A DNA stretch of 64,000 nt from Allopontixanthobacter sp041552775 (GTDB lineage: Bacteria > Pseudomonadota > Alphaproteobacteria > Sphingomonadales > Sphingomonadaceae), in assembly GCA_041552775.1 (NCBI GenBank), contig JBFEKH010000002.1, forward strand, positions 57,401-121,400. The letters run 5' to 3'. Numbering within the stretch: the first letter of the stretch is position 1; each line of letters starts with the position of its first letter. The position numbers and the translations under genes are program-made. Positions 33,299 to 42,839 of the stretch are shown piece by piece. The notes under the pieces were generated by a model that was given only the letters and a program-made list of their open reading frames with translations, was not told the origin of the DNA and searched no databases.

Positions 33299-34503
33299 GC
33301 AAGAATAAAACAGGGACCGGCAAGGGAACCAGGCTGGTCAATGCCGGGCGAAAACCCGAATGGACCGGCGCCGTCGTCAATCCGCCTGTTTGGCGCGCCA
33401 GCACGCATCTTTATCCAACCGTGGCCGCGCTGAAAGACGGCGTGAAGCGCAACACCGATGGCGAATTTTTCTATGGCCGACGCGGATCCCCGACCCAATG
33501 GGCACTGTGCGATGCGCTGACCGAACTGGAGCCGGGAGCGGACGGTACGGTACTGTACCCAAGCGGAGTGGCGGCAATCGCCGGAGCATTGATGGCGGTG
33601 CTGAAACCGGGCGATGTGCTGCTGGTGACCGACAATGCCTATGAACCCAGCCGCAACATGGCGACCGGCCTGCTCAAGCGGTTCGGGGTCGAAGCGCGCT
33701 TTATCGATCCGCTGGACGTGGCCGGATTTGCCGACCGATTTTGCGAAAGGACCAAGGCTGTCCTCCTGGAAAGCCCCGGCAGCCTGACCATGGAGGTACA
33801 GGACGTCCCCGCGCTGGCTGCAATCGCACGGGACAAGGGTGCCGTCAGCCTGATCGACAACACCTGGGCCACGCCGCTCGGCTTTCCGGCCCTTCATCAT
33901 GGGTGCGACATATCCATTATGGCCCTGACCAAGCATGTCGGCGGGCATTCCGACCTGATGATGGGCAGTGCCTGTGCCAAGGGGCCGCTGTTCCAAAAAC
34001 TGCGCCACACCGCGCAAGCCTTGGGCCATGTGGTCTCGCCCGATGATGCGGCGCTGGCGCTGCGCGGTCTCAGGACGATGGGGCTGCGGCTTGAACGCTC
34101 GACACACACCGCGCTGCAAGTGGCGCAGTGGCTACACGCTTGCCCAGAGGTCGCACACGTCTTGTGCCCATTCCTGCCCGGAACACCCGGCCATGATCTG
34201 TGGAGACGTGATTTTACCGGCGGCTGCGGCCTGTTCAGTTTTGTTCTCAAGGGGCGTGACGAGGCCGCGCGGGCGCGCCTGATAGATGCATTGGAACTGT
34301 TCGGTATCGGCTATAGTTGGGGCGGTTTTGAGAGCCTTGCGATCCCGATCGACCCCGCCACCATCCGTACCGGCAGCACATGGCCTCCCGAAAGCTGGGA
34401 CACTGGCGACCGGCACGGAATTCGCCTATCCATCGGGCTTGAAGATGCGGCAGACCTGATTGCAGACCTTGAACAAGGCCTCGCCGCGATGGAGAAAATA
34501 TGA
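33295..34503 (+). CDS. metC: Cystathionine beta-lyase
   Basis: PLP enzyme that cleaves cystathionine to homocysteine, pyruvate and ammonia in methionine synthesis. The 402-residue protein has the PLP lysine in IMALTKHVGGHSD (Lys213), the YPSGVAAI phosphate-binding region, and the C-terminal GFESLAIP and HGIRLSIGLEDAADL typical of the MetC branch of gamma-family enzymes. Coupled to sseA in front and to mscS behind by ATGA overlaps. Confidence 0.92.
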   Translation: MSKNKTGTGKGTRLVNAGRKPEWTGAVVNPPVWRASTHLYPTVAALKDGVKRNTDGEFFYGRRGSPTQWALCDALTELEPGADGTVLYPSGVAAIAGALMAVLKPGDVLLVTDNAYEPSRNMATGLLKRFGVEARFIDPLDVAGFADRFCERTKAVLLESPGSLTMEVQDVPALAAIARDKGAVSLIDNTWATPLGFPALHHGCDISIMALTKHVGGHSDLMMGSACAKGPLFQKLRHTAQALGHVVSPDDAALALRGLRTMGLRLERSTHTALQVAQWLHACPEVAHVLCPFLPGTPGHDLWRRDFTGGCGLFSFVLKGRDEAARARLIDALELFGIGYSWGGFESLAIPIDPATIRTGSTWPPESWDTGDRHGIRLSIGLEDAADLIADLEQGLAAMEKI

Positions 34504-35561
34504 CTGTGCCGGCTGAAATTCCCACCGACGCTGCTTCGGACGCGGCGGCGTTTGCAACTCCGACACCCGGCCCCACTCCCTTGCCCCCCCCCACCGAAGC
34601 GATCGCAGCGTCTGACAACATCAAGGAAGCTGTGTCTGACAAGAGCAATCTGATGGGCGACATGGTCCATACGATGGACTCCCTGGCGCTCAGCATCGGC
34701 GACATGCGCGTATCTGTGTGGGATGCGCTGGTGGTCATGATGGTCATTGTCGGCGTTCTGACTGCCGCCTTCCTCGTCAGCAAATTGCTCCACGGCGTCC
34801 TGAAGCGAATTACCAAGCTCGATGTGACGCAGCGGCTGCTCGCGGAAAAGCTGATTACGGTCGCGGTATGGGTGCTTGCACTGTTGTCCGGGATCGACTT
34901 GCTCGGCATTGATCTGACTGCGCTGGCGGTTTTCTCCGGCGCATTCGGCCTGGCCATCGGTTTCGGCCTCCAGAAAACATTCGGCAACCTGATCGCCGGG
35001 ATCATCCTGCTGATGGACCGTTCGATCAAACCGGGCGACGTGATCGCGGTGGCTGACCAGGCCGGCGTTTCCACCTTCGGCCAGATCCGCAAGATCGGTA
35101 TCCGAGCGGTATCGATTACCACCCGCGACCAGAAGGAATACCTTATTCCGAATGAGAACCTGATGATCAACCAGGTGGAAAACTGGTCCTATTCCTCCAA
35201 GCAGGTGCGGATGCAAGTCCCTGTAGGGGTGTCCTATAATTGCGACATCAAACTGGCCGAGAAGCTGATGCTGGAGGCCGCCGCCGCTTGCAAACGGGTG
35301 CTCAAAAGCCCACCGCCGACAGTCTGGCTGGACCAGTATGGCGACAGTTCAGTCGATTTCGTGATCCATTGCTGGATTACCGATCCGGAAGCCGGAATCG
35401 GCAATGTCAGGTCCGAAGTGCTGAAGAATCTATGGGACCAGTTCAAATCGTCCGGGATCGAGATTCCCTTCCCACAGCGCGACATCAATTTTCGTAATAA
35501 CGAGCAATTCGAACAGCTTATCTCGGCTATCGCACAACGGCTCGAAACCAAGAGTCCCTAG
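34500..35561 (+). CDS. Small-conductance mechanosensitive channel (MscS family)
   Basis: A 353-residue membrane channel that opens under membrane tension. A proline/alanine-rich N-terminus (residues 1-60) precedes three predicted helices; the pore helix AVFSGAFGLAIGFGLQKTFGN is of the MscS type (cited first 20 residues only: AVFSGAFGLAIGFGLQKTFG), followed by the beta domain with DRSIKPGDVI and IPNENLM. The C-terminal alpha/beta domain is intact. It overlaps metC by ATGA, a curious place for a channel inside a sulfur operon. Confidence 0.92.
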   Translation: MTVPAEIPTDAASDAAAFATPTPGPTPLPPPTEAIAASDNIKEAVSDKSNLMGDMVHTMDSLALSIGDMRVSVWDALVVMMVIVGVLTAAFLVSKLLHGVLKRITKLDVTQRLLAEKLITVAVWVLALLSGIDLLGIDLTALAVFSGAFGLAIGFGLQKTFGNLIAGIILLMDRSIKPGDVIAVADQAGVSTFGQIRKIGIRAVSITTRDQKEYLIPNENLMINQVENWSYSSKQVRMQVPVGVSYNCDIKLAEKLMLEAAAACKRVLKSPPPTVWLDQYGDSSVDFVIHCWITDPEAGIGNVRSEVLKNLWDQFKSSGIEIPFPQRDINFRNNEQFEQLISAIAQRLETKSP

Positions 35562-35667
35562 GCAGGAGGGCGCCAGAGACGTTACAGTCACAGCCTGATA
35601 CGTTTTCTAGCCGGTCGGAAATCCATTCTCACTGGCGGCTCGCGTCTTGTGCGGCCATCTTGCTCTC

Positions 35668-36438
35668 ATGGAAAAATCTGGAATAGTCTATCTCGTCGGC
35701 GCGGGGCCGGGTGACCCCGACCTGCTGACAGTGCGCGCTGCCCGGCTGCTTGGGTCGGCCCGGCTGATCGTACATGACGGATTGGTCGACCCCGCAATTC
35801 TCGCGCTCGCCCATCCGAAAGCCGAGCTGATTTCCGTGGCCAAGCAACGTTCCAGGCACACCCTCCCGCAGGACGACATCAACGCGCTCCTCATCCGCGA
35901 AGCGCTCGCAGGCAAAGATGTCGTGCGGCTGAAGGGCGGCGATCCCTTCATTTTCGGACGCGGCGGCGAAGAGGCGGAAGATTGCCGCGCTGCCGGTGTC
36001 CCGGTGGTCGTGGTGCCCGGAATCAGCGCCGCCAATGGCGCGGCGGCCGCAGCCCAGATCGCCCTCACCCACCGTGACAGCGCCAGCATCGTCAGCTTCG
36101 TGGCTGGTCAATGCAAGGGCCTGTCGCAGCAGAATTGGTCGGGTCTCGCTGGCAAGGGCCGCACGCTGGTGATCTACATGGGCGTCAAAACCGCGCCTCA
36201 GATCGCGGAAAAATTGATGGCTGATGGCCTCGCCCCCGACGTGCCGCTGGCGATCATCGAGAACGCTGCCCGGCCTGAAATGCGGGTATTGCGCGGCGTA
36301 CTCGCGGGCCTGCCCGACCTGGTGGCCGACCAGAAGGTGGTCAGCCCCGCCCTGATCGTGATCGGAGAAGTCACGGCGCGGCAGGGCGCCCCCACAGATT
36401 TGCAACTTGCCAGAATTGCTCAGGAGGCATCGGCGTGA
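35668..36438 (+). CDS. cobA: Uroporphyrinogen-III C-methyltransferase (SUMT)
   Basis: Adds two methyl groups from S-adenosylmethionine to uroporphyrinogen III, giving precorrin-2 for siroheme. The 256-residue protein has the P-loop-like VGAGPGDPDLLT at residues 8-19, VVRLKGGDPFIFGRGGEE and VVPGISAANGAAA. ATG 35668 begins the conserved region. It is followed without gap by the DUF2849, cysI, DUF934 and cysH genes, so its product most likely serves the sulfite reductase. The dehydrogenase/ferrochelatase half of siroheme synthesis is encoded at 10430. Confidence 0.95.
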   Translation: MEKSGIVYLVGAGPGDPDLLTVRAARLLGSARLIVHDGLVDPAILALAHPKAELISVAKQRSRHTLPQDDINALLIREALAGKDVVRLKGGDPFIFGRGGEEAEDCRAAGVPVVVVPGISAANGAAAAAQIALTHRDSASIVSFVAGQCKGLSQQNWSGLAGKGRTLVIYMGVKTAPQIAEKLMADGLAPDVPLAIIENAARPEMRVLRGVLAGLPDLVADQKVVSPALIVIGEVTARQGAPTDLQLARIAQEASA

Positions 36439-36731
36439 AAATTCTCACCGGAAATGATCTGAAGACCGGCGCGGTGACATGGTGGGACGGTTCCGGCTGG
36501 TCGCTCCATGTCGAAAACGCAGTGGATGTCGGCGAGGACGGCGAGGCCATCATAGCCCGCGAAGAAGCCGCCCGGCGGATCAACGCGGCTTATGAAATCG
36601 AAGCGGAAAAGACCGCCGCCGGCGTGCGCCCGGCGCATATTAAGGACCGTATCCGCGGCCTTGGCCCCACGGTCCGCCCCGATCTCACCCTCAAACCAGG
36701 CGACCCGAATGCGGTCCGCGAGGTAATCTGA
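36435..36731 (+). CDS. DUF2849 protein of the sulfite-reductase operon
   Basis: A 98-residue protein with the start MKILTGNDLKTGAVTWWDG, characteristic of DUF2849. It has no cysteines and no membrane segment. Members almost always lie between cobA and cysI in alphaproteobacteria, so a helper role in sulfite reduction is inferred; no activity is known to me. It starts at GTG overlapping the cobA stop and its own stop shares one base with the cysI start. Confidence 0.85.
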   Translation: MKILTGNDLKTGAVTWWDGSGWSLHVENAVDVGEDGEAIIAREEAARRINAAYEIEAEKTAAGVRPAHIKDRIRGLGPTVRPDLTLKPGDPNAVREVI

Positions 36732-38365
36732 TGTATAAATATGACCAATGGGACCAGGCGATGGTCGACACACGTGTTGCAGAATTCCGCGACCAGTGCC
36801 AGCGCCGGATCGAAGGCAAGCTGACCGAAGACCAGTTCAAGCCGCTGCGGCTGATGAACGGGCTCTACCTCCAGTTGCATGCCTATATGCTGCGCGTCGC
36901 GATCCCCTACGGCACGCTCAGCGGCACCCAGATGCGGGCGCTGGCCAGCATCGCGGACAAGTTCGACCGGCAATATGGCCACTTCACCACCCGCCAGAAT
37001 ATCCAGTACAACTGGATCAAGCTGGAGGATGCTGGCGATATCCTGGCCGACCTCGCCAAGGTCGAGATGCATGCCATCCAGACCAGCGGCAATTGCATCC
37101 GCAACATCAGCTCCGACCATTTCGCAGGTGCTGCAGCGGACGAGATCGTGGACCCGCGCCCCTATGCCGAATTGCTGCGTCAATGGTCCAGCTTCCATCC
37201 TGAATTCAGTTACTTGCCGCGCAAGTTCAAATTTGCGGTCATCGCCAGCGAGACCGACCGTGCCGCGATGCGGCTGCACGACATCGGCATCAATATCGTG
37301 CGCAACGATGCAGGCGAATTGGGCGCGGCCTTCTATGTTGGTGGCGGCATGGGACGCACCCCGATGATAGCCCCGCTGATCAACGGCTTCGTCCCGCTCG
37401 ACCAGCTGATCACCTATGCGGAGGCCTGCCTGCGGGTCTACAACCGCTACGGACGGCGCGACAACAAGTACAAGGCACGGATCAAGATCCTGGTGCACGA
37501 ACTGGGTGCGGAAGAATACACCCGCCAGGTGGAGGAAGAATTCGCGCTTTTATTGGCGCAGAATATCGAACCGCCAATTGCTGAGTTGGAACGAATTCGC
37601 ACCTATTTCGAGGAGCCTGCGTTCGATGCCGGCGCTTCGGACGACCTTGACCGCCCAGACCCCGATTTCGCGGTCTGGAGCGAGCGGAACACGCATCCGC
37701 ACCGGCAGCCGGGTTATGTCAGTGCGGTCATCAGTCTCAAGCCGGTGGGCGGCATCCCAGGGGACGCAACAGCAGACCAGATGCGGCTGATGGCGGAACT
37801 CGCGGAACAATACAGCTTCGACGAGTGCCGCGTCACTCACACCCAGAATATCGTCCTGCCGCATATACGCAAGGCCGACCTTTATGCCGTATGGGAGAAA
37901 CTGGAGGCCGCCGGTCTTGGCACTCCTAACCTCGACCAGGTGGGCGATATCATCGCGTGCCCCGGTCTCGATTATTGCAGCCTTGCCAATGCGCGCTCCA
38001 TCCCGATCGCGCAGCAGATTTCCCAGCGCTTCGATGCCAATGGCAAGGGCGAGATTCTGGGTGAGCTGAAGCTGAAAATTTCCGGCTGCATCAATGCCTG
38101 CGGGCATCACCATGCGGGCCACATCGGTATCCTTGGCGTCGACAAGAAAGGCGTTGAGAATTACCAATTGTCGCTTGGTGGAAGCGAGGCGGAAGATACT
38201 TCGCTGGGCAAGATCACTGGCCGCGGCTTCGATGAAGCTGGCATCGTTGATGCAGTAGAAGCCACCGTGGATGTCTATCTGGCGCAGCGCGCTGACGGGG
38301 AGCGTTTCCTCGACACCTATCGCCGCATCGGCATGGAACCTTTCAAGGAGGCGCTGTATGGTTGA
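36731..38365 (+). CDS. cysI: Sulfite/nitrite reductase, siroheme-[4Fe-4S] hemoprotein
   Basis: Six-electron reductase of 544 residues that turns sulfite into sulfide. The cluster cysteines are visible at about residues 410, 416, 453 and 457 (CPGLDYC and SGCINAC), giving the siroheme-iron-sulfur site, and the two repeated ferredoxin-like halves are intact (HFTTRQNIQYNWIKLED). The gene neighbours point to sulfite rather than nitrite as substrate. No flavoprotein subunit (CysJ) is present here, so ferredoxin is the likely electron donor. Confidence 0.93.
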   Translation: MYKYDQWDQAMVDTRVAEFRDQCQRRIEGKLTEDQFKPLRLMNGLYLQLHAYMLRVAIPYGTLSGTQMRALASIADKFDRQYGHFTTRQNIQYNWIKLEDAGDILADLAKVEMHAIQTSGNCIRNISSDHFAGAAADEIVDPRPYAELLRQWSSFHPEFSYLPRKFKFAVIASETDRAAMRLHDIGINIVRNDAGELGAAFYVGGGMGRTPMIAPLINGFVPLDQLITYAEACLRVYNRYGRRDNKYKARIKILVHELGAEEYTRQVEEEFALLLAQNIEPPIAELERIRTYFEEPAFDAGASDDLDRPDPDFAVWSERNTHPHRQPGYVSAVISLKPVGGIPGDATADQMRLMAELAEQYSFDECRVTHTQNIVLPHIRKADLYAVWEKLEAAGLGTPNLDQVGDIIACPGLDYCSLANARSIPIAQQISQRFDANGKGEILGELKLKISGCINACGHHHAGHIGILGVDKKGVENYQLSLGGSEAEDTSLGKITGRGFDEAGIVDAVEATVDVYLAQRADGERFLDTYRRIGMEPFKEALYG

Positions 38366-38795
38366 TTCAGCCCAGAATATGCTGCGTTTCCGCGATGATG
38401 CACCAGTATCCGACCCTGCGGTAACCGTGGAGGCCTTCACCGACCACAGCAATGCACTGGCAGTACGAATCGAACCGGGCGAAGACGCGCGCCTCCTGCT
38501 GCCGCATCTGGACCGCATTCGTCTGATAGAGGTGAACTTCCCCACTTTTGGCGACGGTCGCGGTTATTCCGCTGCGCGCATTCTGCGCGAAGCTGGCTAC
38601 ACCGGCGAATTACGCGCGGTGGGCGACGTGCTGGTCGACCAGATAGCCTATCTCAAACGCTGCGGTTTCGATGCTTTCGAGCCTGATCAATCGCTGGACG
38701 CAGCCGATGTGGAGAACGCGCTGACTCGGTGGCCCGATGTGTATCAACCCACCACGGATGGCCGCATACCGATCTGGAATCATCGCCATGGCTGA
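38358..38795 (+). CDS. DUF934 protein of the sulfite-reductase operon
   Basis: A 145-residue protein of the DUF934 family (LIEVNFPTFGDGRGYSAARIL, cited first 19 residues LIEVNFPTFGDGRGYSAAR). It always sits next to cysI or cysH in related genomes and is presumed to assist sulfite reduction; no catalytic residues can be named. The ATG at 38358 follows a strong AAGGAGG and overlaps the cysI stop by eight bases. The stop overlaps the start of cysH. Confidence 0.87.
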   Translation: MVDSAQNMLRFRDDAPVSDPAVTVEAFTDHSNALAVRIEPGEDARLLLPHLDRIRLIEVNFPTFGDGRGYSAARILREAGYTGELRAVGDVLVDQIAYLKRCGFDAFEPDQSLDAADVENALTRWPDVYQPTTDGRIPIWNHRHG

Positions 38796-39600
38796 AGCTG
38801 ACGCCAGCCGAGTGACATCGCCAGCAATGGACCGCGCCCGTGACCGGATCGATACCGGTCCGCGTTTCACCGAATCCGACGCAATTCGGCTGAACCGGAT
38901 GTTCCGCGGCCGCGATACGTTGGAAATGCTGCGCAGCGTGATCAAGGATGGTCTGGTTAGCGAACTTGCCACCGTTTCTAGCTTTGGCGCGGAAAGCGCT
39001 GTATTGCTACACCTTATTGCTCAAGTTGATCCGGCGTTACCCGTCCTGTTCCTTGAAACCGGCAAACATTTCCCTGAGACGTTGGCCTATCGCGATGATC
39101 TGGTGGAACGGTTCGGTATCACCGAATTGCGCAATCTCACACCCGATCCTGCGGCACGCGCAGCCAAGGATGAAACCGGGCTGCGCTGGTCATACGATCC
39201 CGATGGCTGCTGCGAAATTCGCAAAGTCCTGCCGCTCGCCAGCGCGCTGGCGGGATTTGACGCCACGATCACCGGGCGCAAGGCCTTCCAGTCCTCCACC
39301 CGCGCCAATCTGCCCCGTTTCGAAGTGGACGGTTCCGATGCGCAGGGCCGACTGAAAATCAACCCGCTGATCGATTGGAGCGGCGAGGATATCCAGGCCT
39401 ATTTCGAGGAACATCGCCTGCCCCGCCACCCGCTGGTGGCAGAAGGCTATCCCTCGATCGGCTGCGCGCCCTGCACCAGCAAGGTCGCGCCGGGCGAAGA
39501 CCCGCGTTCTGGCCGGTGGAAGGGCTGGGAAAAGACCGAATGCGGCATCCATACGCCATCCGATGATGATCTGCCGCCGGGATACGAACCAGCGTTCTAG
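38788..39600 (+). CDS. cysH: Adenylyl-sulfate (APS) reductase, assimilatory
   Basis: Reduces activated sulfate to sulfite with thioredoxin. The 270-residue protein has the nucleotide-binding SSFGAESAVLLHL and the catalytic ECGIH (Cys252). Two cysteine pairs, DGCCEIRK (Cys141-142) and GCAPC (Cys226 and 229), are the ligands of the [4Fe-4S] cluster that marks enzymes acting on APS rather than PAPS, so no CysC step is needed. It closes the sulfur operon; cysDN is not seen here. Confidence 0.93.
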   Translation: MAEADASRVTSPAMDRARDRIDTGPRFTESDAIRLNRMFRGRDTLEMLRSVIKDGLVSELATVSSFGAESAVLLHLIAQVDPALPVLFLETGKHFPETLAYRDDLVERFGITELRNLTPDPAARAAKDETGLRWSYDPDGCCEIRKVLPLASALAGFDATITGRKAFQSSTRANLPRFEVDGSDAQGRLKINPLIDWSGEDIQAYFEEHRLPRHPLVAEGYPSIGCAPCTSKVAPGEDPRSGRWKGWEKTECGIHTPSDDDLPPGYEPAF

Positions 39601-39614
39601 AGCTAAGGGTTAAA

Positions 39615-40523
39615 TCAGAACCAGCCCTGATCTCGGTACCATTCTGCGGTCGATTTCAGCCCGGCCCTTGTATCGACGGAGGGCTTCCAGACTTCGGTTG
39701 GTACTGCCCTGTCGGAACGCACAACCCAGTTCGGGTGGCACATGTAACCGACCCGGTCCGCTGTCAGCTTGGCGTTCCCACCTCTCAACAGCTTGTCGAC
39801 ACCCGCCGCGCCGCGCAGAAATTGAGCTGGCAGATTGAGGGCGAATACCGGGCGCCCGACAGCATCGCCGATAGCCCCGGCCATTTCCTTGTAAGACCAC
39901 CCTCCTTCGCGCCCGTCATCAGGCTCGAAGGTCTTGCGCCGGGTCTGCGCCGAAGAAGGTACCAGATCAAGCAGCAGTGCGGCCAGATCGCCCACGTGGA
40001 TCATTGATGTCGCGCCGCCGGGCGGCAGCGGGATGAAGCCGTATCGCGCGCTCCTGAACAATTCGAACATGTCGGTGTCACGCGGGCCATAAACGGCAGG
40101 CGGTCGCACTGTGGTCCAGTCAAGCTTGCTGCGCCCCACCAGATCCTCCGCGGCAGCCTTGGATGCACCATAGGCGGATAGTTTGGGTTCACGCGCGGAC
40201 AGGGAGGAGACAAAGACGAAGCGGTCCACCCCTGCTTGCTGCGCCGCGTCCAACATCGCCGCGGTTCCGGCGACATTCGCCACTTCGAACTGCGCCGGAT
40301 CGGGATTGTTGGTCAGGCCTGCTATGTGGATGACCGCATCAGTGCCGGAGACCAATTCGCCCAGTGCGCCTGCGTCGCCAAGATTACCTGCAATCCATTC
40401 GACATCGGGCCTATTATCCGGGATTTTTCTCGCCAGGGCGCGCGCGGCAATTCCGCGATCAGCCATCATGTCGAGGACCGCCTTCCCGACAAAGCCGGTA
40501 CCGCCGGTGACCGCAATCCTCAC
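39615..40523 (-). CDS. NAD(P)-dependent sugar epimerase/dehydratase-like protein
   Basis: An extended short-chain dehydrogenase of 302 residues. The Rossmann motif VTGGTGFVG is at the very N-terminus, the active-site YGASK has Tyr and Lys in the right spacing, and RPPAVYGPRDTDM follows. This resembles the complex I assembly/NDUFA9-like and UDP-sugar epimerase-like branches; the substrate is unknown. GTG start at 40523 overlaps the proB stop by four bases, so they are coupled. Confidence 0.82.
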   Translation of the reverse strand: MRIAVTGGTGFVGKAVLDMMADRGIAARALARKIPDNRPDVEWIAGNLGDAGALGELVSGTDAVIHIAGLTNNPDPAQFEVANVAGTAAMLDAAQQAGVDRFVFVSSLSAREPKLSAYGASKAAAEDLVGRSKLDWTTVRPPAVYGPRDTDMFELFRSARYGFIPLPPGGATSMIHVGDLAALLLDLVPSSAQTRRKTFEPDDGREGGWSYKEMAGAIGDAVGRPVFALNLPAQFLRGAAGVDKLLRGGNAKLTADRVGYMCHPNWVVRSDRAVPTEVWKPSVDTRAGLKSTAEWYRDQGWF

Positions 40524-41653
40524 AGCAGCACCAGATGGTCACGGTGGATGACGGCTGGCCGGGGCGCATAGCCAAGCCTCTCGGCCTGGGCATTTTCGCG
40601 CAGGCCCATGATGGCGAGGCATTCCTCGGCGGAATATTCGGTCAGGCCCTGCGCCAATATCCGCCCGTCCGTGCCGGCGACACTCACCGCATCGCCGCGG
40701 ACAAATTCGCCCTCGACCCCGGTGACCCCGGCCGCCAGCAGGCTGGAGCCATTGGCCAGGGCCTTTCCGCAACCGCTATCAACACTCAACGTCCCCCGCA
40801 GATCGATCCGTCCGCCAAGCCACGCCTTGCGGGCAGCATCGCGGCGCTGGGGCAGGAACAGCGTTCCCCGGCCCGCATCCAAGGCTGTCCGCATTGGATT
40901 AGCAAGAGTGCCGTTGATGATCGCCAGCGCAATCCCCGCCCTTTCGGCGATTTCCGCTGCCTGTAATTTTGACGTCATACCGCCTGAACCAAGGCCCGAA
41001 GCAGAAGCACCATCGGCCATGGCACGAATTTGATCGGTTACACCGTCCACCTGCTCAAGCAGTTTGGCCGCCGGATCGGATGGATTACGGTCATACAGTC
41101 CGTCCACATCAGACAATAGCAACACTGCATCGGCGCCCGCTGCTTGTGCCACGCGTGCAGCCAGCCGGTCATTGTCGCCGAACCGAATTTCCTCGGTTGC
41201 GACACTGTCGTTTTCGTTGACCACCGGTACCATGCCCGCTTCGAGCAAGCGGCCGAGGGTCGATGATGCATTGAGGTAACGCCGGCGATCCTCCAGATCA
41301 CCCAGCGTCACCAGCATTTGCGCGGCTCCCAGGCCATGTTTTTCTAGCAATTGCGACCACAGGCCGGACAGGGCAATCTGTCCCACCGATGCCGCCGCCT
41401 GCGCATCTGCAAGGCTACCGCGACCACCCTTCGGCAGGCCCATGCGCGCAGCGCCCAAGGCAATTGCACCCGAACTGACCAGCACAACCTGCTGCCCGGC
41501 CGCCCGCATCGCCGCCACTTCGGAAACCAGCCCCGCCAACCATTCATGGCGCGGCTGGCCGTCCGTACCGACGAGCAGCGCAGAACCAACCTTGATCACC
41601 AGCCGCTTGGCGGCCGCGGGATCGGACAATTGGCGAAGTTGAGTAATACCCAT
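40520..41653 (-). CDS. proB: Glutamate 5-kinase
   Basis: Phosphorylates the gamma-carboxyl of glutamate, the first step of proline synthesis. The 377-residue protein has the amino-acid kinase fold (VIKVGSALLV, VSSGAIALGA, NENDSVATEEIRFGDNDRLA, cited as one 20-residue stretch) and a C-terminal PUA domain (IDLRGTLSVDSGCGKAL onward). Regulation by proline is known for the family. proC lies 3-4 kb away on the same strand; proA is not in the window. obgE precedes it by about 56 bases. Confidence 0.94.
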   Translation of the reverse strand: MGITQLRQLSDPAAAKRLVIKVGSALLVGTDGQPRHEWLAGLVSEVAAMRAAGQQVVLVSSGAIALGAARMGLPKGGRGSLADAQAAASVGQIALSGLWSQLLEKHGLGAAQMLVTLGDLEDRRRYLNASSTLGRLLEAGMVPVVNENDSVATEEIRFGDNDRLAARVAQAAGADAVLLLSDVDGLYDRNPSDPAAKLLEQVDGVTDQIRAMADGASASGLGSGGMTSKLQAAEIAERAGIALAIINGTLANPMRTALDAGRGTLFLPQRRDAARKAWLGGRIDLRGTLSVDSGCGKALANGSSLLAAGVTGVEGEFVRGDAVSVAGTDGRILAQGLTEYSAEECLAIMGLRENAQAERLGYAPRPAVIHRDHLVLL

Positions 41654-41709
41654 CGGCAGCGGGTTAGCGGCTGACGCGGACTAATAGAAGTCCCGTCGAA
41701 CGCATTACT

Positions 41710-42765
41710 TCACAACGGAGACCAAGGTTCGGCTTCGGAAGTATGTTCCTCCGCCTTGCCTTTGGTTTCGGTGGACGTGCGGTCCGGCAGGTGTTGGAGC
41801 ACTGCATCGAGCAGGCTTTCCACGCCCTGACCGGTCGCGCCCGAAAGCGGGAAAACCTTGTCCGCGCCCGCTGCCCGCAATTCCTTGGCGAAACCTTCAA
41901 CCAATTCGTCGTCTGCCAGATCGACCTTGTTAAGCGCAATAAGCTGGACCTTATCCTCCAGCCCGGCGCCGTATGCTTCCAATTCGGCATCGACGATATT
42001 CATCGCCTCGGCCGGATCCTTGCCAGAGATGTCGACCAGATGGATCAGCACGCGGCACCGTTCGATGTGACCAAGGAACCGGTCTCCGATGCCCGCGCCA
42101 TCCGCCGCGCCTTCAATCAGGCCCGGAATATCGGCGATCACGAATTCGCGATTCTTGTGCCGCACAACGCCGAGTTTCGGCACCAGCGTGGTGAAGGCGT
42201 AGGCCCCCACTTTCGCCTGCGCATTCGACACAGCATTGATGAAAGTCGATTTGCCCGCATTCGGCAGACCCAGCAGGCCCACATCGGCGAGCAATTTCAG
42301 GCGCAGCCAGACCCACAGCTCCTGACCCGCTTCGCCCGGCTGATGTTGGCGCGGGGCACGATTGGTCGAACTTTTGAAACTGGCGTTGCCGCGTCCGCCC
42401 ATGCCGCCTTCGAGGAAAGTCACTTCCTGGCCGACCTCGGTGAAATCGGCGAGGATGTCTTCCTTGTCCTCCGACAGGATCTGGGTGCCCACCGGCACTT
42501 CGATAATCAGCGGCTCGGCGCCTGCACCGGTCCGGTCACGGCCCATGCCGTGGGTCCCGCGCTTGGCTTTGAAATGCTGGGAATAACGGAAATCGATGAG
42601 CGTGTTGAGGCCCTGCACGGCGCGGAACACGATGTCCCCGCCCTTGCCGCCGCTGCCGCCATCGGGGCCGCCATATTCGATATATTTTTCACGCCGGAAG
42701 CTGACGGCACCTGGGCCGCCTGCGCCGGAACGGAGGAAAATCTTGGCTTGATCGAGAAAATGCAT
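41710..42765 (-). CDS. obgE: GTPase Obg/CgtA
   Basis: An essential GTPase that assists 50S ribosome assembly and links growth to stress signalling. The 351-residue protein has the glycine-rich Obg domain (GGPDGGSGGKGGDIVF) in residues 1-155, then a G domain with G1 GLPNAGKST at about 165, the DIPGLIEGA switch 2, and NKVD. The short acidic C-terminus is typical of alphaproteobacteria. It is upstream of proB on the same strand. Confidence 0.95.
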   Translation of the reverse strand: MHFLDQAKIFLRSGAGGPGAVSFRREKYIEYGGPDGGSGGKGGDIVFRAVQGLNTLIDFRYSQHFKAKRGTHGMGRDRTGAGAEPLIIEVPVGTQILSEDKEDILADFTEVGQEVTFLEGGMGGRGNASFKSSTNRAPRQHQPGEAGQELWVWLRLKLLADVGLLGLPNAGKSTFINAVSNAQAKVGAYAFTTLVPKLGVVRHKNREFVIADIPGLIEGAADGAGIGDRFLGHIERCRVLIHLVDISGKDPAEAMNIVDAELEAYGAGLEDKVQLIALNKVDLADDELVEGFAKELRAAGADKVFPLSGATGQGVESLLDAVLQHLPDRTSTETKGKAEEHTSEAEPWSPL

Positions 42766-42839
42766 GGCAGCCCCTTAGAGGTTCCCGCCCGATCACACGA
42801 GTCTTGTTATTGCCTTGCCGCTCCGCGGGCAAATCAACC

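Noticed and set aside
33019..34119. 366-codon open frame opposite metC
   Set aside because: Antisense to a clear PLP enzyme and without recognisable motifs.
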